Shown: piece by piece, positions 43,759 to 52,219 of the stretch
Layout: each line of letters opens with the position of its first letter
Numbering within the stretch: position 1 is the stretch's first letter
Source of the DNA: Rhizobium bangladeshense
Lineage (GTDB): Bacteria; Pseudomonadota; Alphaproteobacteria; Rhizobiales; Rhizobiaceae
Length of the DNA: 64,000 nt
Reading direction: 5' to 3'
Assembly (NCBI RefSeq): GCF_001662075.1
Contig: NZ_LYPL01000009.1
Location: 62,001 to 126,000, forward strand
Notes under the pieces: generated by a model
Told to the model about the DNA's origin: nothing
Database searches by the model: none
The model's input: only the letters and a program-made list of their open reading frames with translations
Translations under genes and position numbers: made by a program

Positions 43759-44005
43759 GAGCCGCGGAATGAGCCTCGACGGTTGAGGGCCATGCATTTC
43801 GACCGCATCACGTCCGGCACTTCGCGTTGGCAACCGTCGCGTTTTTGTCACCTAAACCCTTAGAAATCAGGGGCATTGTCGGATTCGCCCTTCGCCACGA
43901 ATAAGCCGCAACAAATGCCGCACGCCGCCGCAATTCGGTCGCGAGCGCGCCGAGATCGAAGCCGCATCATTGCGTTATCCAAAATTGGTTATTGAGGGTA
44001 CGCCA

Positions 44006-46387
44006 ATGTTTCTGGAAGATGAGTTCGCCATCGGGCGCATGCGCATGCGCCGGATTTCCATTTCATTTCTTGTCGCCGCCACTGCCTTTGCCGCGTGCCT
44101 CGCAGCCATGCTGGGACTTGCCTCAGCCGCGCGCGCCGAGGCGCAGCAGACATCCGGCCAGCTCGCGGCCCTTGTCCGGCCGAACGACGTCAATAGCGGC
44201 TCGCTGCTCTTCCCGGCGAAGGAACCCGGCTTCTACGTCGAAGCGCCGCGGCTGAAGACCGACGTCGCAATCGACGTCTCGGGACCGATCGCCAGGGTGA
44301 AGGTGACGCAGCGCTTCCAGAACCCGAGCCAGGGCTGGGTCGAGGGCACCTATGTCTTCCCGCTGCCGGAGAGTTCCGCCGTCGACGCGCTGAAGATGCA
44401 GATCGGCGAACGCTTGATCGAAGGCCAGATCAAGCCGCGCCAGGAAGCCCGGGAGATCTACGAGCAGGCGAAGGCCGAAGGCAAGAAGACGGCGCTGCTC
44501 GAACAGCAGCGGCCGAACATTTTTACCAATCAGGTCGCCAATGTCGGCCCCGGCGAAGAAATCGTCGTGCAGATCGAATATCAGCAGACTGTCCGCCAGT
44601 CGGGCGGTGAGTTCTCACTGCGCTTCCCGATGGTCGTCGCACCGCGCTACAATCCGGCGCCGATCGTCCAGACGGTCGAATTCAACAACGGCGCCGGTTT
44701 CGCCACGCCGAGCGAGCCGGTGGAAAACCGTGAGAAGATCGAAGCCACCGTGCTCGATCCGCGCGAGAATGCAAAAATCAACCCCGTCTCGCTGACCGTC
44801 AACCTCAAGGCGGGTTTTCCGCTCGGTGACGTCACATCATCTTTCCACGCGGTCGAAATCGGACGGGACGGCGATCAGGCGAGGACGATCAGCCTAAAGG
44901 GGGATTCCGTTCCCGCCGACAAGGATTTCGAACTCACCTGGAAGGCTGCTCCCGGCAAGACGCCGAACGCCGGTCTCTTTCGCGAAGTGAAGGACGGTAA
45001 GACCTATCTGCTCGCCTTCGTCACCCCGCCGACGGCGCCGGATGCGGCAGCGCCGGCCAAACGCGAGGTGGTCTTTGTCATCGACAATTCCGGCTCCATG
45101 TCCGGCCAGTCGATCGAGCAGGCAAGACAGAGCCTGGCGCTCGCCATTTCCAAGCTGAATCCGGATGACCGCTTCAACGTCATCCGTTTCGACGACACGA
45201 TGACCGATTATTTCAAGGGTCTCGTCGCCGCCACGCCAGACAATCGCGAAAAAGCCATCGCTTATGTCAGAGGCCTGACCGCCGACGGCGGCACCGAAAT
45301 GCTGCCCGCCCTCGAGGACGCGCTGCGCAACCAGGGCCCGGTCGCAAGCGGGGCGCTACGCCAGATCGTGTTCCTAACCGACGGCGCGATCGGCAACGAG
45401 CAGCAGCTCTTTCAGGAAATCACCGCAAACCGTGGCGATGCCCGCGTCTTCACCGTCGGCATCGGCTCGGCGCCGAACACTTATTTCATGAGCAAGGCCG
45501 CCGAAATCGGCCGCGGCACGTTCACCCAGATCGGATCGGCCGATCAGGTGGCAAGCCGCATGGGCGAACTCTTCGCCAAGCTGCAGAACCCCGCCATGAC
45601 CGATATCGCCGCGAATTTCGAAGGCATCGCGGCCGAGGACATCACGCCGAACCCGATGCCCGACCTTTATAGCGGCGAGCCCGTCGTGCTGACGGCGGAA
45701 CTGCCTGAGGATAAGCCAGCCGGCAAGCTGCAGATCATCGGCAAGACGGGCGACCAGCCTTGGCGCGTCGAGATGGATATCGCTCACGCCGCCGACGGCA
45801 AGGGCATCTCCAAGCTCTGGGCGCGGCGCAAGATCGACGATTTTGAAACCCGCGCCTATGAGCGCCGGGATCCTGCCGCGCTCGACAAGGTTATCGAGAC
45901 GGTGGCGCTTGCCCACCACCTCGTCTCCCGCGTCACCAGCCTCGTCGCCGTCGACGTCACGCCGTCACGGCCGGCAAACGAGCCGCTCGGCTCGGCAAAG
46001 CTGCCGCTCAACCTGCCTGACGGTTGGGATTTCGGGAAGGTGTTCGGCGAAAATGCTGCGCCGCTTGGCGGCGGGCAACCCCATGGCTCGATCACGCCGA
46101 CGGAGGGTTCCGGATCGCAGCACGCTGCCGCCGTCATCCACGGGCGCGGCGCATCGCCGGAGATCGCAAACCTGATGGCCGCAGCTCCGACCGCGAAGGC
46201 CGCCACCATGATCGCGCAGAAGACTTCGACCGTGAACCTGCCGCAGACGGCGACCCGCGCCGACGAACAGATCATGCGCGGGCTTACCATGCTGCTCTTG
46301 GCGCTGACGGCGGCAAGCGGACTGGCCGTGTGGCGCCGGCGCCTCAAAGGCGTCATCACCACCGGAGGCAGGCGCAATGGCCTCTAG
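44006..46387 (+). CDS. VIT/VWA sortase-target protein (Gram-negative type)
   Basis: The 793-residue surface protein has a signal peptide (ISFLVAATAFAACLAAMLGL, cut near ARAEA), an N-terminal VIT domain (VTQRFQNPSQGWVEGTYVFP), and a von Willebrand A domain with the MIDAS motif VFVIDNSGSMSGQSIEQARQ near residue 350. The end is a sortase signal: LPQTAT at 745, a hydrophobic helix (GLTMLLLALTAASGLAVW) and RRR. It matches the family described as marine proteobacterial sortase target proteins. The ATG at 44006 has GAGGG 7 nt upstream. The sortase gene overlaps its 3' end by 11 bp. Confidence 0.9.
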   Translation: MFLEDEFAIGRMRMRRISISFLVAATAFAACLAAMLGLASAARAEAQQTSGQLAALVRPNDVNSGSLLFPAKEPGFYVEAPRLKTDVAIDVSGPIARVKVTQRFQNPSQGWVEGTYVFPLPESSAVDALKMQIGERLIEGQIKPRQEAREIYEQAKAEGKKTALLEQQRPNIFTNQVANVGPGEEIVVQIEYQQTVRQSGGEFSLRFPMVVAPRYNPAPIVQTVEFNNGAGFATPSEPVENREKIEATVLDPRENAKINPVSLTVNLKAGFPLGDVTSSFHAVEIGRDGDQARTISLKGDSVPADKDFELTWKAAPGKTPNAGLFREVKDGKTYLLAFVTPPTAPDAAAPAKREVVFVIDNSGSMSGQSIEQARQSLALAISKLNPDDRFNVIRFDDTMTDYFKGLVAATPDNREKAIAYVRGLTADGGTEMLPALEDALRNQGPVASGALRQIVFLTDGAIGNEQQLFQEITANRGDARVFTVGIGSAPNTYFMSKAAEIGRGTFTQIGSADQVASRMGELFAKLQNPAMTDIAANFEGIAAEDITPNPMPDLYSGEPVVLTAELPEDKPAGKLQIIGKTGDQPWRVEMDIAHAADGKGISKLWARRKIDDFETRAYERRDPAALDKVIETVALAHHLVSRVTSLVAVDVTPSRPANEPLGSAKLPLNLPDGWDFGKVFGENAAPLGGGQPHGSITPTEGSGSQHAAAVIHGRGASPEIANLMAAAPTAKAATMIAQKTSTVNLPQTATRADEQIMRGLTMLLLALTAASGLAVWRRRLKGVITTGGRRNGL

Positions 46388-47150
46388 TCGCCCTGCCGGC
46401 AGGAATGAGGAAGCGGCTGAATTCGAGCCGCTTCCGACCTACCTGGAACTCGCCATGGCCGCGGCCACGGCCCATGACAGACCGAAGGCGCGCCAGAAGA
46501 AGGGCTTTTTCCTCTGGCGCCTTTCGTCGATCGAAAAGGCAATCGCCATTGGGATTGCCGGCCTGGCGCTCTACGGCCTGGCGCTGATCGGCGACGGTTT
46601 GCTGCTGAAGGCCAAGGCAGAGCTCTCTCAGGTGCTGCTGAAACGCGCCTTCGCTGCGGAACTGCGGGGCGAAGCGGCAAAACCCTGGCCTTGGGCGGAC
46701 TTCACCACGGAAGCCAAGGTGCGCGCACCGCGCCTCGGCAAGGAGGCAATCGTGCTTTCCGGCGCTTCCGGCGAGGCTCTCGCCTTTGGTCCTGCCTGGC
46801 TCGCCAACACGCCGCAGCCAGGCGATGAAGGCACCGCGGTCATCGCCGCTCATCGCGACACCCACTTTCGCTGGCTGCAATATATAAAGCCGGGCGACGC
46901 CATCGAAGTCACCCGCCGCGACGGCAAAGTCCTGACCTTCAAGGCCGGCGAAGGCCGCATCGCTCCCTGGGATGCCAGCGGCATCGATCCCGCCTCCGAC
47001 GGTCGCCATCTCGTGCTGACCACCTGCTGGCCCTTCGACGCGACAGAACGCGGGCCGCTGCGCTACATCCTCGAAGCGGAATTGGTCGATGACGAGGCGA
47101 CAGGTTCCGTTCAACCGGCAAACACAAAGCCGTTATTGCAAGGCATATGA
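46377..47150 (+). CDS. Class GN (proteobacterial) sortase
   Basis: The 257-residue transpeptidase has a cytoplasmic N-terminal tail of about 50 residues, one membrane anchor (AIAIGIAGLALYGLALIGDG) and a periplasmic sortase domain with the catalytic His in AVIAAHRDTHFRWL, the catalytic Cys in LVLTTCWPFDA and the Arg in ERGPLRYILEAEL. It should cleave the LPQTAT motif of the protein encoded just upstream; the acceptor in a Gram-negative envelope is unknown. Overlapping genes show translational coupling with the substrate. Confidence 0.92.
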   Translation: MASSRPAGRNEEAAEFEPLPTYLELAMAAATAHDRPKARQKKGFFLWRLSSIEKAIAIGIAGLALYGLALIGDGLLLKAKAELSQVLLKRAFAAELRGEAAKPWPWADFTTEAKVRAPRLGKEAIVLSGASGEALAFGPAWLANTPQPGDEGTAVIAAHRDTHFRWLQYIKPGDAIEVTRRDGKVLTFKAGEGRIAPWDASGIDPASDGRHLVLTTCWPFDATERGPLRYILEAELVDDEATGSVQPANTKPLLQGI

Positions 47151-47209
47151 GGGTTGAAGCCGTCCCCTGCCTGCTCCAGGTTCAGCATGAAGAGACGACG
47201 GGGAGCAAG

Positions 47210-48352
47210 ATGAAGAGAGTATCCGCCTTCCATTTCGCTGCAGCGCTAGCGTTCGCAGGCGCCATATCGGCCAACGCGGCCGATACCGTCAATACACAGG
47301 GTCCCGCTGTTCGTGTCGAAAAACTCGCCGATGGGCTCGACCATCCTTGGGCGGTCGAGGCACTGCCCGGCGGCGGCTATATCGTTACCGAGCGGCCCGG
47401 CCGCATGCGCATTATCCGCGACGGCAAACTGTCCGATCCGATCGCTAATGTGCCCAAGGTCAGCGCTCGCGGCCAGGGTGGGCTACTGGATCTGGCGCTC
47501 GCCCCGGATTTTGCCACGAGCAGAAAGCTCTACTTCACCGCCGCCATGAGGAATGACCAGGGCTCCGGCACCGAAGCCTTCAGCGCGAAGCTTTCCGCTG
47601 ACGAGAAGAAGCTCGAGGCTGTAACGCCTCTGTTCGGCATGCGGCGCTTCACATCCACCAACATTCATTATGGCTCGCGGATCGCGATTGCCCGTGATGG
47701 CACACTGTTCATCAGCGTTGGAGACCGCGGCGACCGCGACCGTTCCCAGGATTGGCAGGACAATGCCGGCGCGATCATCCATATCAATGCCGACGGCAGC
47801 ATTCCCGCCGACAATCCCTTCAAGGACGGCGGCAAGGCGCTGCCGGAAATCTGGTCGAAGGGCCACCGCAACCCGCAGGGCATCACCTTCGATACCAAGG
47901 ACGGCAAGCTCTATACGGTCGAGCACGGCGCGCGCGGCGGTGACGAAATCAACCAGCCCGAAGCCGGCAAGAATTACGGTTGGCCGATCATCACCTACGG
48001 CCGCGATTATTCCGGCGCCGAGATCGGCGAAGGTACCGCCAAGGAAGGGTTGGAGCAGCCGCTGCAGTACTGGGATCCGTCAATTGCGCCCGGCGCGCTC
48101 GCGGTCTATCGCGGCGCCATGTTCCCGGAATGGGACGGCGACTTCCTCGTCGCAGCGCTGAAATTCCAGCTGCTATCGAGAATGCAGCGGGATGAGAGTG
48201 GCGCCTTCGTTGCCGAGGAACGCCTTTTCGAAGGCGACTATGGGCGCATTCGCGACGTCGTCGTCGCGCCCGACGGCGCGTTGCTGATGGTGACGGACGA
48301 GGACGACGGCGCGCTGCTCAGGGTCTCGCGCGCCGATGCCAACAACGGCTGA
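47210..48352 (+). CDS. PQQ-type aldose sugar dehydrogenase (YliI/Asd-like)
   Basis: The 380-residue periplasmic protein has a Sec signal peptide (FHFAAALAFAGAISANA) and six-bladed propeller motifs: LDHPWAVEALPGGGYIVTER, GQGGLLDLALAPDF, IHYGSRIAIARDGTLFISVG, WSKGHRNPQGITFD and GDEINQPEAGKNYGWP. Family members oxidise aldoses with PQQ and Ca2+. The ATG at 47210 has GGGGAG just upstream; the longer frame from 47147 lacks a signal. It starts 59 bp after the sortase gene and could be part of that unit, though a functional link is not evident. Confidence 0.9.
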   Translation: MKRVSAFHFAAALAFAGAISANAADTVNTQGPAVRVEKLADGLDHPWAVEALPGGGYIVTERPGRMRIIRDGKLSDPIANVPKVSARGQGGLLDLALAPDFATSRKLYFTAAMRNDQGSGTEAFSAKLSADEKKLEAVTPLFGMRRFTSTNIHYGSRIAIARDGTLFISVGDRGDRDRSQDWQDNAGAIIHINADGSIPADNPFKDGGKALPEIWSKGHRNPQGITFDTKDGKLYTVEHGARGGDEINQPEAGKNYGWPIITYGRDYSGAEIGEGTAKEGLEQPLQYWDPSIAPGALAVYRGAMFPEWDGDFLVAALKFQLLSRMQRDESGAFVAEERLFEGDYGRIRDVVVAPDGALLMVTDEDDGALLRVSRADANNG

Positions 48353-48375
48353 GATCCCGATCGGTCTCGAGGGAT

Positions 48376-48793
48376 CTATTTGCAGCTATATTCCCAGATG
48401 AAGTATTGAGGATGCCTAGCGTCAGGATCCTCGTCTTGTTCCGGATCTTTGCTCAGCCAGATATTTCCGAGCGAGGAAACACCGCCCTGGCAGGTGGTTT
48501 TGATCAGTCTGGCCACCATCTCGAAAACCTGCAAATGGCGGTCGCGAAACGACATTTCGGCCAGCGGGCCTGTATACTTTTTCCCGCTGTGAATGACTTC
48601 AATTCTGCGATTGTTCGAAAGTTAGGGCGGTAACTTGATAACTGAATTTCGATCCGTTCCGCTTTATTGTTCCACTTTTCACAGCATCGCGGGCATGAGC
48701 CGGTCCCATAGCAAGGACCAGGAGACCCAACAGCGCAATAAAGCCTAAATATTCCCGTCCATAAGAAGCGCTCCCACTACATTCACTTGACAC
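48376..48793 (-). pseudogene. Small secreted protein gene with frameshift
   Basis: The first frame encodes a signal-peptide-like segment (YLGFIALLGLLVLAMGPAHA) and SGTIKRNGSKFSYQVTALT, then stops near 48599. In the next frame the protein continues convincingly (RRIEVIHSGKKYTGPLAEMS, FRDRHLQVFEMVARLIKTTC, ending PQYFIWEYSCK) to a stop at 48376. One base lost or gained near 48605-48625 explains this. Start uncertain: only a GTG at 48793 is in frame. I do not recognise the family. Confidence 0.5.
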
Positions 48794-49040
48794 GCTCTAA
48801 CTCTCCACACAATCGGGCGGCATTGCCACCGCAGCCATCTTTTGTTTCCACAGGAACATGATCTCAAGGCGGTTGGGAGAACAGAGCGATCACCAACGGG
48901 AAGACGTTTCAGAGCAAAGTAGAGGCCGCCCAAGGCGCAATCGATCAACTTCGGCGACCCGCCAAAACCTCACCCTTGCCGAATGGAAACGCAACTGCTA
49001 ACCGCTTCAAGCACCTTCCCCTTCAACCTTCGAGGACGAC
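48794..49040. other. Intergenic region, nothing recognised
   Basis: Only short open stretches are present on both strands. One plus-strand stretch (ITNGKTFQSKVEAAQGAIDQ) reads like protein but has no start or ribosome site. I see no repeat or RNA gene. Confidence 0.3.
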
Positions 49041-49931
49041 ATGACGCGCGTTCAGGCGAATCTCCTTCTATTGCTTGCGGCTGCCATCTGGGGCGGCGGC
49101 TTCGTCGCTCAGTCGACGGCTATGAAGGCGATCGGCCCCTTCTGGTTCATCGCGCTGCGTTTCGCCGTCGCCACATTGGCCGTGCTGCCTTTCGTCGTTC
49201 TGGAAGCGCGCAAGGCGACAGTGAGGACAAGCGCACACCACGCGAAACTCTACATCCTCACCGGCCTTGCCCTTTTCTCCGGCGCAGCCACGCAGCAGAT
49301 CGGCCTGCAGACGACGACGGTGACGAATTCCAGCTTCATCACCGGCCTTTATGTCGTCTTCGTGCCGCTCATTTCCGTCTTCTTCCTGCGCCGCGCCCCC
49401 CATTGGATCATATGGCCGGGCGCGCTGATGGCTCTCGCCGGCATCTACCTCCTGTCCGGCGGTCATCTCTCGGCGCTGACAACGGGAGATCTACTGACAG
49501 TCGTCTGCGCCTTCTTCTGGGCCATTCAGATCAGCCTTGCCGGCACGACGGTTTCCAAAACCGGCAGGCCGCTTGCGGTGTCGGCCACACAATTCGCCGT
49601 CACCGCGGTCTGCGCCCTCGTCATTGCCGCAGCGGTCGAACCGATCGCCCTTTCGGCCATATGGGCGGCAGGCCCAGAGATCCTCTATGTCGGCATCTTC
49701 TCGTCAGGCTTGGCCTTCGTGCTGCAGGTGATCGCCCAGCGGTACACCACGCCATCCCAGGCGGCGATCTTCCTCTCTTCCGAAGCGCTCTTCGGTGCTT
49801 CGCTCGCAGCCCTGCTGCTCGGTGAGTCGATGCCGGCGACTGGATATACAGGTTGTGCGCTAATGTTTACCGCTATGCTTGTAGTCGAGCTGGCGCCGGG
49901 ATTGACCCGCCGCCGCCTGCCTGCCGCCTGA
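49041..49931 (+). CDS. DMT-family (EamA) metabolite exporter
   Basis: The 296-residue inner-membrane protein has 10 predicted helices in two EamA repeats. The first opens with LLLLLAAAIWGGGFVAQSTA and contains FWFIALRFAVATLAVLPFVV. The second contains VCAFFWAIQISLAGTTVS and ends with ALLLGESMPATGYTGCALMF followed by a further helix. RhaT/EamA-type members export amino acids or other metabolites; the substrate here is unknown. It stands alone. Confidence 0.92.
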   Translation: MTRVQANLLLLLAAAIWGGGFVAQSTAMKAIGPFWFIALRFAVATLAVLPFVVLEARKATVRTSAHHAKLYILTGLALFSGAATQQIGLQTTTVTNSSFITGLYVVFVPLISVFFLRRAPHWIIWPGALMALAGIYLLSGGHLSALTTGDLLTVVCAFFWAIQISLAGTTVSKTGRPLAVSATQFAVTAVCALVIAAAVEPIALSAIWAAGPEILYVGIFSSGLAFVLQVIAQRYTTPSQAAIFLSSEALFGASLAALLLGESMPATGYTGCALMFTAMLVVELAPGLTRRRLPAA

Positions 49932-50416
49932 ACACGCGTCCAAATATGGGTGGATGCCGGATTCGAAAAAAAATTAAGGAATTCGGAAAGCCCGTTTACG
50001 TTGCATTTTTGGGAAAATCTGCTCGCAACTTAGATTGCAGACGATATAAAACGTTAATCATTCCGCATTCACGAAGGAAATTTTGCGTTTTTGCGCGAAT
50101 TGGCTGTTGGCGGGAGTGTGCCCTGAACGACACGTTAAAAAACTTTTGCTTGCCAAAATCCCGGAAACGCCGCACTCTCGCCTCGTTCGGGCATTTTGCG
50201 AGCATGGGAAGTCCTTAAGTATTTGCGCGCCGGAAACGCTAATATTCCGGTCAGCCGGTTCCGAAAAAGGCAGGCGAAAGTCCTGTCTGGGGCAGGCCGA
50301 GGTAGAGGGGACCTTTTTCTCACATTTCAAGAATTGCCTGCCAACACCTCCCGCAAGGAGGCAATGCTATGATGCTGCCCGTGTGGATGGCGGGCAGAGA
50401 GAAAAGGACCTGACGC
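49932..50416. promoter_or_regulatory. Long upstream region of the cold-shock gene
   Basis: This 485-bp AT-richer gap holds no supported gene. Just before the csp gene there are two short hairpins (CCTCCCGCAAGGAGG near 50347-50361 and CTGCCCGTGTGGATGGCGGGCAG near 50375-50397). They could lie in a structured 5' leader, as is common for cold-shock mRNAs. Start and function of the transcript are not visible. Confidence 0.4.
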
Positions 50417-50632
50417 ATGGCCGAGACTGGCACTGTAAAATTCTTCAATACCGACAAAGGCTTCGGCTTCATCAAGCCGGACCGGGGCGGCGCCGATATC
50501 TTCGTTCACATTTCTGCCGTCCAGGCCTCCGGGCTGGCCGGTCTGACGGAAAACCAGAAGGTAAGCTTCGACACGGAGCCGGATCGCCGCGGCAAGGGCC
50601 CCAAGGCCGTCAATCTGCAGATTGCAGGCTGA
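50417..50632 (+). CDS. CspA-family cold-shock protein
   Basis: The 71-residue OB-fold protein binds single-stranded RNA and DNA through GTVKFFNTDKGFGFIKPD (RNP1-like) and DIFVHISAVQ (RNP2). Such proteins melt RNA structure and act in cold adaptation or stationary phase. It has AAAGGA upstream of the ATG, a possibly structured leader and a terminator at 50667. Confidence 0.95.
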   Translation: MAETGTVKFFNTDKGFGFIKPDRGGADIFVHISAVQASGLAGLTENQKVSFDTEPDRRGKGPKAVNLQIAG

Positions 50633-50666
50633 ACCCTTAACAAGGCTGTCGAATTTCGAGTTGAAG

Positions 50667-50688
50667 CCCGGCAGCAATGCCGGGTTTT
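50667..50688 (+). terminator. Terminator of the cold-shock gene
   Basis: CCCGGCA (50667-50673) pairs with TGCCGGG (50678-50684) and is followed by TTTT. Confidence 0.75.
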
Positions 50689-50781
50689 GTCATTCAGCCT
50701 TCGTTCAGCTAGCGAACGCTAGGACTAGCATCATCGAGAAAGGAACCGGGGTTCGGTTCCCGGGATTAGGACTCTCTGCTT

Positions 50782-51243
50782 ATGAACAGGCTCGCAAAAA
50801 CTCTCCTTCTGACGGCAACCGCCGCCGCACTTACCCTCTCCGCCATCGGTGAGGCGTCGGCTCGCGATCGCCATTGGCGCCGGCACGGCGGCAACGATGC
50901 GCTTGTCGGCGGCGCGGTCGGCCTTGCGGCCGGCCTGATTGTCGGCTCGGCCATCGCCAATGCCAATAACGGCCCCGTCTACGAAGAGCGCCGTTATATC
51001 GACCCCGCCTACGAGCCGGATTATTATGAGCCGGCACCGGTCTATCGCGCTCCGCGCCGCGTCTATGTCGAAGAGCCGCGATATGTCGAGCAGCCGCGAT
51101 ACTATGCGCCGGCCCGCACGGCGGTGGAGCCCTGGTCGCCGCAATGGGCGCGTTACTGCTCCTATCGCTACCGCTCGTTCGATCCGCGCACGGGCACTTA
51201 TATCGGTTATGACGGCCGCAGCCACTTCTGCACCGCCGGCTGA
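50782..51243 (+). CDS. BA14K-family secreted protein
   Basis: The 153-residue protein has a signal peptide (TLLLTATAAALTLSAIGEAS), a glycine-rich hydrophobic helix (VGGAVGLAAGLIVGSAIANA), a Tyr/Pro/Glu/Arg-rich middle and the conserved C-terminal BA14K motif WARYCSYRYRSFDPRTGTYI with paired cysteines (C136 region and the near-terminal C). BA14K proteins were described in Brucella as immunoreactive, lectin-like envelope proteins; their rhizobial function is unknown. It ends with a strong terminator. Confidence 0.88.
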   Translation: MNRLAKTLLLTATAAALTLSAIGEASARDRHWRRHGGNDALVGGAVGLAAGLIVGSAIANANNGPVYEERRYIDPAYEPDYYEPAPVYRAPRRVYVEEPRYVEQPRYYAPARTAVEPWSPQWARYCSYRYRSFDPRTGTYIGYDGRSHFCTAG

Positions 51244-51264
51244 ACGCTCGACTATCTCTGATGC

Positions 51265-51297
51265 AAAGCGCCGCTCTCAGCGGCGCTTTTGCTTTTT
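51265..51297 (+). terminator. Terminator after the BA14K gene
   Basis: AAAGCGCCGCT (51265-51275) pairs with AGCGGCGCTTT (51279-51289), followed by TGCTTTTT. Confidence 0.85.
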
Positions 51298-51305
51298 GGA
51301 TCCCT

Positions 51306-52078
51306 TCACCCGGCCTTCTTTTCCCAAGGCATCGGTCCCACCTCGACATCAGTCTCGAAATCGGTCGAGACGCTGACGGCGCGCCATTCCCGGTCGGCTG
51401 CGATGCGCGCTGCATCCGCCTTCTCGACGTTGCGCACCGCATCACTGCCGAGCAACAGCCGGAACGGCGGCTCGTCGAGTCCGGCAATGTGGATAATGAC
51501 CGCAGCCGCATTGGCAGGATCGCCGGGCTGACGGCCGTCATACTCGCGCTGAAAGCGCACCGTGGCGCCGACCGTTTCCGCATATTCGGCCCGCCCCTCG
51601 GCAAGCACCGTCGAAGCGCCGGCGAAATCCGTCCTGAAGCCGCCGGGCTCGACCACCGTCACCTTGACGCCGAACGGCGAAACCTCCTTCGCCAGCACTT
51701 CGGAGAAACCCTCGATGCCGAATTTTGCCGCCGAATAAGCGCCGCGGCCGGCAGGCCCGATACGCCCGCCGACGGAGGAGAACTGAATGATATGGCCCGT
51801 CCCCTGCCCGCGCATCAAAGCGATCACCGCCTTGCTCATGATGATCGTGCCGAACAGGTTGGTTTCGATCTGGGCGCGGAAATCGGCAAGGCTGGTATCC
51901 TCGATCGAGCCGACATTGCCATAGCCGGCATTGTTGACGAGCACGTCGACAGGGCCGAACCTCTTGACGGCTGCCTCGATGGTTGCGGCCGCTGCCGCCT
52001 CGCTCGTCACGTCAAGCGCCGGCGTCAGAACCTGCCCGCCATAGCGCTCGGAGAGATCGGCAAGCTGGGCGGGATTTG
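51306..52078 (-). pseudogene. Short-chain dehydrogenase lacking its 5' end
   Basis: The frame encodes most of a classical SDR: LADLSERYGGQVLTPALDV, VDVLVNNAGYGNVGSIED, the catalytic SSVGGR and AYSAAKFGIEGFSE, and VVEPGGFRTDFAG. The N-terminal GxxxGxG cofactor motif and start are missing; homology begins at about ANPAQLADL (52078). The sequence upstream is instead a plus-strand HxlR fragment. An internal GTG at 52010 could start a shorter product without NAD(P) binding. Loss of the 5' end by deletion is the simplest reading. Confidence 0.75.
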
Positions 52079-52081
52079 CCG

Positions 52082-52219
52082 CCGCGCGTCGAATACGAAT
52101 TGACGCCGCTCGGCCGTGACCTTCTCATGCAGGTCGCAACGCTCTGGCGATGGATTGTCGCGCGCCTCGGCGATTTCGATGCGCGCAACGCCGTGAAGCT
52201 CACTGCAACCACCGTTTAA
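52082..52219 (+). pseudogene. 3'-end remnant of an HxlR-family regulator
   Basis: About 45 codons encode PRVEYELTPLGRDLLMQVAT, LWRWIVARLGDFDARNAV, then a stop at 52217. PPRVEYELTPLG is the hallmark of the wing of HxlR-type repressors. The N-terminal helix-turn-helix is gone. It is head-to-head with the truncated SDR; in intact relatives HxlR genes are often divergent from the oxidoreductase they control. The stop overlaps the end of the kinase gene. Confidence 0.7.

Noticed and set aside
50058..50330. Minus-strand ORF upstream of the cold-shock gene
   Set aside because: No start signal, no homology that I recognise, and the mixed composition does not look coding.
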